Below, piece after piece: positions 1 to 5,186 of a stretch of DNA of 5,186 nt. Location: positions 1-5,186 of the forward strand of contig JAEEUY010000072.1 of the NCBI GenBank assembly GCA_016290715.1, written 5' to 3'. Source of the DNA: Bacteroidales bacterium (GTDB lineage: Bacteria > Bacteroidota > Bacteroidia > Bacteroidales > WCHB1-69). Made by a program: the position numbers and the translations under genes. The first letter of the stretch is position 1; each line of letters begins with the position of its first letter. The notes beneath the pieces are model-generated. The model had not been told where the DNA came from and searched no databases. It saw only the letters and a program-made list of their open reading frames with translations.

Positions 1-266
1 GTGATATCATTCAACTGTTCCACCAAATCCATTTTCAAAGTGCAACAGATGCATCCATTTTGAAGAGCCACCAAACTCTCATCTTTTTGCTTTACAATGC
101 CTCCTTTTTGTATCAAATCGGCATCAATATTCACTTCACCAATGTCATTCACGATAACTGCGAACTTAATTCCCCGCTTATTGGTTAAAATATGGTTCAC
201 TAATGTTGTTTTCCCACTTCCAAGATAACCGGTCAATAGAAGTACCGGAGTCGTAATTTGCTGCAT
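1..266 (-). CDS. CobW/P47K-family G3E GTPase, N-terminal part (partial at window edge)
   Basis: The frame starts at the ATG complementary to 264-266 and runs off the left edge, giving 88 whole codons. The N-terminal G domain is clear. The P-loop GYLGSGKTT spans residues 13-21. A VNDIGEVNID segment (39-48) matches the E/VND-G-x-x-x-ID stretch of G3E GTPases. The metal-binding motif GCICC (71-75) places C72, C74 and C75 in the CxCC pattern of the COG0523/CobW group. Members of this family are cytoplasmic metallochaperones or metal-insertion GTPases; characterised ones serve cobalt (CobW) or zinc (YeiR, ZNG1). The metal cannot be decided here, because the C-terminal domain is missing and I see no recognisable Zur site or cobalamin riboswitch upstream. 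The gene is divergent from the YbaK-type gene, with 99 bases between the two starts. The family call is secure; the substrate is unknown. Confidence 0.93.
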   Translation of the reverse strand, partial: MQQITTPVLLLTGYLGSGKTTLVNHILTNKRGIKFAVIVNDIGEVNIDADLIQKGGIVKQKDESLVALQNGCICCTLKMDLVEQLNDI

Positions 267-308
267 ATCAAATAGTTTTAGTCTGTCATTTTTTCGTTAT
301 AAAGATTG

Positions 309-316
309 CAAAAGTA
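309..316 (-). promoter_or_regulatory. Bacteroidota -7 promoter element for the CobW-type gene
   Basis: The minus strand reads TACTTTTG, an exact match to the Bacteroidota primary-sigma -7 consensus TAnnTTTG. It lies about 42 bases upstream of the GTPase start codon and has the right orientation. A TTTG at 335-332 could serve as the -33 element, but its 15-base spacing is shorter than the usual 19 or so. The -7 element is therefore the main support. Confidence 0.6.
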
Positions 317-340
317 CACATTTTTAAAGAACAAAAATCG

Positions 341-348
341 TATTTTAG
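341..348 (+). promoter_or_regulatory. Probable -7 promoter element for the YbaK-type gene
   Basis: TATTTTAG differs from TAnnTTTG at one base. Its surroundings, AAATCGTATTTTAGCA (335-350), match AAATCGTACTTTTGCA (841-856) before the peptidase gene at all but two positions, which strengthens the call. No convincing -33 TTTG is present. Transcription starting about 7 bases downstream would leave a leader of only about 10 bases before the ATG at 366. It sits back to back with the minus-strand promoter at 309-316. Confidence 0.45.
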
Positions 349-365
349 CAACCAAATTTTAAGAT

Positions 366-827
366 ATGGAAAAAACCAATGTCATGCGACTGTTATCTCA
401 AAAGAATGTCGCTTACACACCCCATGAATACAATCCGGAACTTACTGATGGAGAGAGTATTGCTGCTATATTAATGGAGGATTCCATGCGGGTTTTCAAA
501 ACTTTGGTTACCGTGGCGAACACTGGAGAACATATCGTTTTTGTCATCCCTGTTTGCGCTTCATTAGATTTGAAAAAAGCAGCAAACGCCGCCAATGTCA
601 AAAATGTACTAATGATCAAACAGAAAGAGTTGCTACCCTTAACAGGGTACATTCATGGCGGCTGCTCCCCGTTGGGAATGAAGAAAACTTTTCGCACTTT
701 TATAGAAGAGAGCGCTACCCTATTTGAAACCATTTTTGTGAGTGCAGGTAAAGTAGGCTATCAAATTGAAGTTGAACCTTCGCAACTCATTTCTCTTGTT
801 CCCTCACAATACGCTAATTTAGTGTAA
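366..827 (+). CDS. ybaK: YbaK/EbsC-family aminoacyl-tRNA deacylase (Cys-tRNA(Pro) deacylase-like)
   Basis: This 153-residue protein has the normal length of a stand-alone YbaK domain. It starts with the typical KTNVMRLL segment (residues 3-10). The conserved lysine sits in VFKTLV (K45), corresponding to the catalytic Lys of Haemophilus YbaK. The I/VPV-x-x-x-LDLKKAA block spans 61-73. The signature TGYIHGGCSPLGMKK (93-107) follows, and the C-terminal VSAGKVGYQIEV block completes the fold. Family members act in trans in the cytoplasm, hydrolysing mischarged tRNAs, classically Cys-tRNA(Pro). Substrate choice varies among relatives (ProXp-ala, YeaK, PrdX types), but the GGCSPLGMKK block favours YbaK proper. 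There is no signal peptide. No Shine-Dalgarno site precedes the ATG at 366, as is common in Bacteroidota. The peptidase gene 65 bases downstream has its own promoter, so the two are probably separate transcription units. Confidence 0.93.
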   Translation: MEKTNVMRLLSQKNVAYTPHEYNPELTDGESIAAILMEDSMRVFKTLVTVANTGEHIVFVIPVCASLDLKKAANAANVKNVLMIKQKELLPLTGYIHGGCSPLGMKKTFRTFIEESATLFETIFVSAGKVGYQIEVEPSQLISLVPSQYANLV

Positions 828-846
828 TTCTATGACAAAAAAATCG

Positions 847-854
847 TACTTTTG
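847..854 (+). promoter_or_regulatory. Bacteroidota -7 promoter element for the peptidase-glycosyltransferase unit
   Basis: TACTTTTG matches TAnnTTTG exactly and lies 38 bases upstream of the peptidase ATG at 893, so a start near 861 would give a leader of roughly 30 bases. No perfect TTTG is present at the -33 position; the nearest T-rich stretch is TTTAG at 818-822, at the end of the upstream gene. The surrounding AAATCGTA..TTT.GCA is shared with the element at 341-348. Confidence 0.65.
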
Positions 855-892
855 CATTCCTTATTTACCATATTTTAATATAAACTATTGAT

Positions 893-3232
893 ATGAAGAG
901 ATTTTCATTACTTATCATCTTCTTTTGTATTTTTCTCTACACCAATTATGCACAAAATCGAGAAGACAGTATCCATATCCATCATTACGATTTACATCTC
1001 AATATCACTGATTTTAGCACCCATCAAATTTATGGATATACTGATTTACAAGTAGTTTCAAAAGTTTCTTCCCTTTCGCTCATTACTTTGGACTTGCAAC
1101 AATTGGTGGTGGATTCCATTTTTGTCAATGGACATGCGGAGCCAAACTATGAGCAAGAAGGATTTAAACTATATATTCATCTTGAAAACACATTAAACCA
1201 ATACGATACTGCATTTTTAAGCATCCATTACCATGGTGTTCCTGCTTCGGACTCCTATTTCGGAGGCTTCTGTTTTTCTGGAGAATATGCCTACAACATG
1301 GGGGTTGCTTTTAATGATCTGCCTCATAATTTCGGACGTGCATGGTACCCTTGTATGGATGTTTTTACCGATAAATCGACCTATACCTTTCATATTGAGA
1401 CAGAGTCGAATAAAAAAGCCATTTGCGGCGGCTTGCTCACCGATTCGACCATAACCGACCGTAACACCATCATTTGGACGTGGGAACTTCACCAACCTGT
1501 ACCCACCTACCTTACTTCCGTCGCCGTGGGAGAATACAGTCACCACCACGATACAGTGCAGGGCATTGAACGGATTATTCCCATCGACATTTTCACCTAC
1601 CCCGATCATGCGAACAACGTGGCCGGTTCTTTTGTCCATTTGAAAGATATTTTTCATTTGTTTGAAGACAAGTTTGGCGCTTACCGTTGGGACAGAGTGG
1701 GTTACGTTGAAGTGAATTTCAACTACGGGGCCATGGAACACGTTTGCAATATTGCCTATCCACGCTTTGCAATCACTGGAAACACCTACTACGAATCCCT
1801 TTACGCCCATGAATTGTCGCACGCTTGGTTCGGCAACCTGATTACTTGCCAACGAGCGGAAGAGATGTGGATTAACGAAGGGTTTGCCCGATATAGCGAA
1901 TCCCTTATCCAAGAATGGAGCCCCGAAACCGGCGTCCACGATAGCATAGCCTATCAAAACCATATTCATAACCTGCATCTCGGCGTACTTAAAAATGCAC
2001 ATATCGATGACCTCGGATATTGGGCACTGAATCAGGTTCCGCAAAATGTAACCTACGGAACCACCAGCTACGACAAAGGGGGATTGACCGTAAACGCGCT
2101 TCGCAAATATATGGGAGACAGTCTATACTTTGCCGCCATCAAAGATATGCTCTCCACCTATGCTTTTCAGAATATCAGTTCACAACAACTATTCGACCAT
2201 TTGTCCAATTTTAGTGGACTGAATATGCAGGATTTTTACGAAAACTATGTGAATCAACCCGGTTTTTTGCATTTTTCTGTTGATTCCATCCACTTGCTGT
2301 CTGGAAATCATTATCAATTTTATGTGCGCCAAAGAACATTTCATGCCTATCATTTAGGAGATAATGTGAAAATCGATATTACATTCTTTTCATCTGAAAG
2401 AGAACAATATACGTTAAAAGATTATACCTTTTCGGGGAGCAATTCCGCAGGGGAAGTAATCCTTCCTTTCCATCCTATTTTTGCCGTTGTGGATTATCAT
2501 GAAAAATTGCCGGATGCCATTGCTGATTATGATTTCATTCTTACTGAACCAGGGAACTATGGCTCATCCGGGGATCTTCGATTCATTCTTAATCTGACGA
2601 ATGTAACGGACAGCACATTCTTTCGCATAGAGAATAACTTTGCCCACACCGACACCCTGAAAACGCCCAACAGCGACATTTTCGGGATAGTTAACACCCA
2701 TTACTGGCGCATTGAAACCACGAGTGATGAAAATCTGGAAGGGAAATTGCGTTTTTATTACATAGCCAACGATAGTGAAGCCATTGACTATGAATTGCTT
2801 CACCAATACACCCGCAATGATCTTGTTTTATTATACCGTCGCAATCCAGCCGATGATTGGCGCATCATTCCCAGCAATATTTCCGGCAATATTTCACAAG
2901 GGTGCTTGATTTCCGACCATATCATATCGGGAGAATATGCCATCGGCGTGGGGAATCGGGCCGCGGCCGTAACCGATTACCAAAACCATATCCATATTCC
3001 ACTTTACCCTAACCCTGCGAAAGATTTCATTTATTTGGATTTCAAAGATTTACAGAATTATTCAACTTGTAGCATTGAAATCATCGACCTCACAGGGAAA
3101 TTGCTGCAAACACAAAAAATCGGTCATATTGAAGAGAAAGTATCGCTACAGGCGTTGGCTTCGGGAATCTACTTCATTCGGATTATTCAAGATGGAAAAA
3201 TTATTGATAACAAGAAAGTTGTAAAGGAATAG
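893..3232 (+). CDS. Secreted M1-family zinc metallopeptidase (aminopeptidase N-like) with T9SS sorting domain
   Basis: This 779-residue protein starts with a Sec signal peptide: MKR, a hydrophobic stretch over residues 4-15, and probable cleavage after A20 (NYA|QN). Residues about 25-215 form the beta-rich M1 N-terminal domain. The catalytic domain contains GAMEH (279-283, a variant of GAMEN), the zinc site HELSH (306-310) with the third ligand E329 exactly 18 residues after H310, and Y393 in SYDKGG, 64 residues after E329 as expected for the transition-state tyrosine. All catalytic residues are therefore present and activity is likely: release of N-terminal residues from peptides outside the cytoplasm. 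Residues about 545-695 are a beta-rich region of the kind seen in Bacteroidota M1 proteins, including THYWRIETT and DLVLLYRRNPADDW. Residues 704-779 are a T9SS type A sorting domain (LYPNPAKDFIYLDF, then TGKLL, then GIYFIRI). The start is fixed by a stop codon at 881-883. Exact peptide specificity is unknown. Confidence 0.95.
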   Translation: MKRFSLLIIFFCIFLYTNYAQNREDSIHIHHYDLHLNITDFSTHQIYGYTDLQVVSKVSSLSLITLDLQQLVVDSIFVNGHAEPNYEQEGFKLYIHLENTLNQYDTAFLSIHYHGVPASDSYFGGFCFSGEYAYNMGVAFNDLPHNFGRAWYPCMDVFTDKSTYTFHIETESNKKAICGGLLTDSTITDRNTIIWTWELHQPVPTYLTSVAVGEYSHHHDTVQGIERIIPIDIFTYPDHANNVAGSFVHLKDIFHLFEDKFGAYRWDRVGYVEVNFNYGAMEHVCNIAYPRFAITGNTYYESLYAHELSHAWFGNLITCQRAEEMWINEGFARYSESLIQEWSPETGVHDSIAYQNHIHNLHLGVLKNAHIDDLGYWALNQVPQNVTYGTTSYDKGGLTVNALRKYMGDSLYFAAIKDMLSTYAFQNISSQQLFDHLSNFSGLNMQDFYENYVNQPGFLHFSVDSIHLLSGNHYQFYVRQRTFHAYHLGDNVKIDITFFSSEREQYTLKDYTFSGSNSAGEVILPFHPIFAVVDYHEKLPDAIADYDFILTEPGNYGSSGDLRFILNLTNVTDSTFFRIENNFAHTDTLKTPNSDIFGIVNTHYWRIETTSDENLEGKLRFYYIANDSEAIDYELLHQYTRNDLVLLYRRNPADDWRIIPSNISGNISQGCLISDHIISGEYAIGVGNRAAAVTDYQNHIHIPLYPNPAKDFIYLDFKDLQNYSTCSIEIIDLTGKLLQTQKIGHIEEKVSLQALASGIYFIRIIQDGKIIDNKKVVKE
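3002..3229 (+). other. T9SS type A C-terminal sorting domain of the peptidase
   Basis: This segment encodes the last 76 residues. It begins with the hallmark LYPNPAKDFI, followed by a central IEIIDLTGKLL strand pair, an SGIYFIRI strand, and a basic end (KKVVKE). In the family this domain directs export through the type IX secretion pore and is usually removed when the protein is attached to the cell surface or released. Confidence 0.92.
3224..3228 (+). promoter_or_regulatory. Possible ribosome binding site for the glycosyltransferase gene
   Basis: AAGGA lies inside the last codons of the peptidase gene, 11 bases before the ATG at 3240. The spacing is somewhat long but workable. It is the only Shine-Dalgarno-like site I noted before a start codon in the window. 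Translational coupling across the 7-base gap is an alternative. Confidence 0.35.
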
Positions 3233-3239
3233 CCGAGAT

Positions 3240-4367
3240 ATGAAAATAGCTGTTAATACGCGATTGTTATTAAAGGAGAAGTTAGAAGGCATCGGGTGGT
3301 TCACATACGAAACACTGAAACGCATTGTAACTGCGCATCCGGAGCACACTTTTTACTTCATTTTTGACAGAGATTACAGTGAGGAATTTGTTTTTGCTGA
3401 GAACGTGCAACCTGTCATCACCTTTCCTCCTGCGCGGCATCCTTACTTATGGTATCTTTATTTTGAACATGCGATTCCTTACGTGCTCCGCAAACTGCAA
3501 CCCGATCTGTTCCTATCCCCTGACGGTGCGCTTTCCCTTCGCACAGACATCCCGCAAATATCTGTCATTCATGACATTAATTTCGTTCACAACAAAGAGT
3601 ATCTAAAACCGGTGGTTTATAAATATTATAACAAGTATTTTCCCCTGTTTGCCCAAAAAGCCACCCGTATTGCAACAGTCTCAAATTTTTCAAAACAGGA
3701 TATCTGTCATCATTTTCATATTCCCGAAGAAAAAATTGATGTGGTTTACAACGGCAGCAACCCTGTCTTCCTACCTTTAAATGCCGAAGCGAAAAGGGAG
3801 GCACGTGTCAGATACGCCTATGGCTACGACTATTTTCTATTTGTGAGTGCGATTCACAAGAGGAAGAATTTAGCTAATATCTTGCGTGCTTTTGAGCTTT
3901 TCAAGGAGAAAACATCTTCTGATTACCGTTTTATTGTAGTGGGGGAACGTGCTGGTGAGCAAGGAGACATTGATGACGTGCTCAAAAACATGAAGCACAA
4001 GGATGATGTGCGTTTTTTGGGACATTTGAAGATGAACGAACTGGCGCAGGTGATGGGGGCGGCACAATGCTTGGTATATGCCTCTCTATTTGAGGGTTTT
4101 GGGATACCTATTGTGGAAGCATTTCAAGCAGAAACGGCGGTCATCACCTCCAACGTAACCTCTATGCCCGAAATAGCGGGAGATGCTGCGTGGATCGTGA
4201 ATCCTTTATCCGTGGAAGAGATTGCGGAGGCCATGCGGCAAGCGGCCACCGACGAAGCGTTGCGGCAGAAATACATTGCCCAAGCACGCATTCAACGCAC
4301 CCGATTCAGTTGGGAGCTTTCCGCAGAAAAACTCTGGAATTGTATTGAAAAAGGGATGGAAAAATAA
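3240..4367 (+). CDS. GT4-type (GT-B fold) glycosyltransferase
   Basis: This 375-residue protein has no signal peptide or clear transmembrane helix and is probably cytoplasmic or bound to the inner face of the membrane. The N-terminal Rossmann half starts MKIAVNTRLL and carries the L-EGIGWFTYE loop (14-24), HD at 111-112, and the TVSNFSKQDI hinge motif (146-155). The C-terminal nucleotide-sugar half has FVSAIHKRKNL with K209-N210, then FLGHLKMNELAQVMGAA, and the EX7E motif EGFGIPIVE with E285 and E293. SNVTSMPEIAGDAA follows, as is typical of GT4. The family transfers a sugar from a nucleotide donor with retention of configuration, often mannose, glucose or similar, in LPS, capsule or glycoprotein pathways. 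Donor and acceptor cannot be read from the sequence. Its ATG is 7 bases after the peptidase stop, so the two are probably co-transcribed. No other glycan genes are in view. Confidence 0.92.
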   Translation: MKIAVNTRLLLKEKLEGIGWFTYETLKRIVTAHPEHTFYFIFDRDYSEEFVFAENVQPVITFPPARHPYLWYLYFEHAIPYVLRKLQPDLFLSPDGALSLRTDIPQISVIHDINFVHNKEYLKPVVYKYYNKYFPLFAQKATRIATVSNFSKQDICHHFHIPEEKIDVVYNGSNPVFLPLNAEAKREARVRYAYGYDYFLFVSAIHKRKNLANILRAFELFKEKTSSDYRFIVVGERAGEQGDIDDVLKNMKHKDDVRFLGHLKMNELAQVMGAAQCLVYASLFEGFGIPIVEAFQAETAVITSNVTSMPEIAGDAAWIVNPLSVEEIAEAMRQAATDEALRQKYIAQARIQRTRFSWELSAEKLWNCIEKGMEK

Positions 4368-4406
4368 TCCTCCTTTACCCTTGCTTCATCAACAAAAAGG
4401 AATCAG
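4368..4406. other. Convergent intergenic spacer
   Basis: This 39-base spacer separates the 3' ends of the glycosyltransferase and the minus-strand repeat protein. The only pairing I see is a weak 6-base TCCTTT/AAAGGA (4371-4376 with 4396-4401) around a 19-base loop. It is too weak to call a terminator. Confidence 0.4.
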
Positions 4407-5117
4407 CTACTTTACAAATTTCTTCACACAAACACTTCCATCATTCATCGTAACCTTCAACAAATAACAGCCGCCATGCAAGTGGGCTACGCCAATCTGA
4501 TGGGGATTTTCATTTTGCGTTAAAACAAGACGGCCATCCATCGTATAGATGTTCACTGTTTTTACATTCTCCGCCTCAACATTCAAAATGGATGTAACTG
4601 GATTTGGCCATATAGTTACTTGATTATCCGTACTTTCACTTAAATTAGTGGGAATACCAGAATAGTAGAAAACAGTCGTGAAAGCAGTGCCATTAGCCAT
4701 TGATTCTGCATACAGCAATTTGTTGCTCATATTCCATGGCTGTTCATCGTAATAAACAGATAATCCGGCGATATCATCCATGGAAATTGAAGAATCGTAA
4801 TGCAATTCTGAGAAACGCCTGCTAACCCACATTTCTGCTTCTGTATTATATTCAAACTCTTCTGTCCCAATGCAATTGCCATTTTGATCGTAAACATACT
4901 CCTCTTTTTCATCTTTAATCCATTCATAACCATCCACCGCATTTCCAATAATATAATACTCTATGATAGAAGTGTGGTTATTGTTATTGTCATAGGTATG
5001 CTCCGCTTTCCTACTCTCAAACCAGTCAGGTTCATCCAAATGAATATTCCAAGTACTTAAAAATTCCGTTACAACATCTCCATCTACAATATTGCATTCT
5101 ACTTTTTCATCATATAC
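4407..5117 (-). CDS. C-terminal part of a Trp-repeat protein with T9SS sorting domain (5' part interrupted by an in-frame TGA)
   Basis: The open frame covers 236 codons plus the TAG at 4407-4409. It holds repeats of the form W-x4-K-x-E-x2-YD-x2-GN, for example EWIKDEKEEYVYDQNGN, spaced 31-34 residues apart. A linker ending FTTVFYYSGIP follows, then a 70-residue T9SS type A sorting domain. No ATG start fits: the frame begins directly after a TGA (5118-5120), and the first alternative start, TTG at 5037-5039, lies mid-repeat without a ribosome site. The frame continues with similar character upstream of the TGA, so this is best read as the 3' part of a larger gene carrying a nonsense codon or a sequence error, with its true start outside the window. 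Such repeat proteins are common in Bacteroidota as surface or secreted proteins of unknown function. I do not assign an activity. Confidence 0.75.
   Translation of the reverse strand, partial: VYDEKVECNIVDGDVVTEFLSTWNIHLDEPDWFESRKAEHTYDNNNNHTSIIEYYIIGNAVDGYEWIKDEKEEYVYDQNGNCIGTEEFEYNTEAEMWVSRRFSELHYDSSISMDDIAGLSVYYDEQPWNMSNKLLYAESMANGTAFTTVFYYSGIPTNLSESTDNQVTIWPNPVTSILNVEAENVKTVNIYTMDGRLVLTQNENPHQIGVAHLHGGCYLLKVTMNDGSVCVKKFVK
4410..4619 (-). other. T9SS type A C-terminal sorting domain of the repeat protein
   Basis: The last 70 residues begin VTIWPNPVTSILNVEAE, continue with VNIYTMDGRLVL, and end with GGCYLLKVTMNDG and a basic KKFVK tail. This is the normal order of conserved strands in T9SS sorting domains. 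It marks the protein as surface-exposed or secreted cargo, like the peptidase. Confidence 0.9.
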
Positions 5118-5120
5118 TCA
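4734..5120 (-). repeat. Trp-anchored protein repeats (31-34 residue period)
   Basis: On the minus strand, Trp codons at 5022-5024, 4920-4922, 4827-4829 and 4734-4736 are spaced 34, 31 and 31 codons apart. The TGA at 5118-5120 lies 32 codons before the first. After each of the first three Trp codons comes x4-[K/F]-x-E-x2-Y-D: FESRKAEHTYD, IKDEKEEYVYD, VSRRFSELHYD. The segment after the TGA reads VYDEKVECNIVD and fits the same K+5/E+7 pattern. The repeats are diverged at DNA level, so they are old protein repeats and not recent DNA duplications. Confidence 0.75.
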
Positions 5121-5186
5121 CTCATCTTCATCATTCTGCCGAGAACTGCTCTCTGAATCCCAACTTTCCTCATCGTTGTGATGAAA
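5118..5186 (-). pseudogene. In-frame upstream piece of the repeat protein, separated by a TGA codon
   Basis: From the right edge inward the minus-strand frame reads FHHNDEESWDSESSSRQNDE, then DE and TGA. The composition is acidic and Ser/Asn-rich, like the repeats downstream. A WDSE segment followed some ten residues later by the expected Trp is a usual second half of this repeat type. The frame is the same on both sides of the TGA, so a substitution (TGG to TGA) explains it better than a frameshift. It is partial because the window ends. Confidence 0.5.

Noticed and set aside
267..365. Riboswitch or metal-responsive operator before the CobW-type gene
   Set aside because: The 99-base spacer is A/T-rich, with no recognisable cobalamin riboswitch core and no clear inverted repeat that I can support.
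1217..2044. A 275-codon open frame on the minus strand opposite the peptidase catalytic region
   Set aside because: The plus-strand frame there encodes the intact M1 motifs GAMEH, HELSH-x18-E and SYDKGG. The antisense product shows no recognisable domain, so it is a shadow frame.
2564..2806. Minus-strand 80-codon open frame inside the peptidase gene
   Set aside because: It lies opposite a well-supported coding segment and has no motif or promoter of its own.
4371..4401. Possible bidirectional terminator hairpin in the convergent spacer
   Set aside because: The stem is only 6 A/T-rich base pairs around a 19-base loop, with no following T-run. It is not convincing on either strand.
5037..5039. 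TTG as the start codon of the minus-strand repeat protein
   Set aside because: It falls inside the repeat array just before a repeat Trp, lacks a ribosome site or promoter and has no signal peptide after it, although the protein carries a secretion sorting domain.
5118..5120. TGA as a selenocysteine codon
   Set aside because: The repeat alignment predicts Trp, not Cys, at this position, and no redox motif surrounds it.
5113..5186. Frameshift instead of nonsense mutation near the right edge
   Set aside because: The other open minus-strand frame there gives a Met/Lys-rich peptide unlike the repeats, while the unshifted frame gives an acidic WDSE-type segment that fits.

Overview
The window looks like a chromosomal segment of a Bacteroidota bacterium. 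Two proteins end in a type IX secretion (T9SS) C-terminal sorting domain. Promoter -7 elements of the Bacteroidota form TAnnTTTG stand before two genes, with a near match before a third. The DNA is fairly AT-rich with A/T-rich spacers and few Shine-Dalgarno sites. I cannot name the genus; an uncultured or environmental Bacteroidales-like lineage is a guess.

Layout. (1) Bases 1-266, minus strand: the N-terminal 88 codons of a CobW/P47K-type G3E GTPase, cut by the window edge. (2) Bases 267-365: a short divergent promoter region. (3) Bases 366-827, plus: a YbaK/EbsC-type aminoacyl-tRNA deacylase. (4) Bases 828-892: a spacer with a clear Bacteroidota promoter. (5) Bases 893-3232, plus: a secreted M1-family zinc metallopeptidase with signal peptide, complete catalytic motifs and a T9SS sorting domain. 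(6) Bases 3240-4367, plus: a GT4-type glycosyltransferase 7 bases downstream, very probably in the same transcript. (7) Bases 4368-4406: a short convergent spacer. (8) Bases 4407-5186, minus: the C-terminal part of a second T9SS cargo protein made of Trp-anchored repeats of 31-34 residues. Its frame runs to the window edge except for one in-frame TGA at 5118-5120, at a position where the other repeats carry Trp.

How the genes fit together. The peptidase and the repeat protein should both be exported by Sec and then carried across the outer membrane by T9SS. The GTPase, deacylase and glycosyltransferase should be cytoplasmic. The deacylase and the GTPase are housekeeping or metal-homeostasis types and need not be linked to the rest. 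I see no defence system, mobile element, CRISPR array, tRNA or rRNA. Nothing here amounts to a clearly undescribed system; the most notable item is the nonsense codon in the repeat protein.
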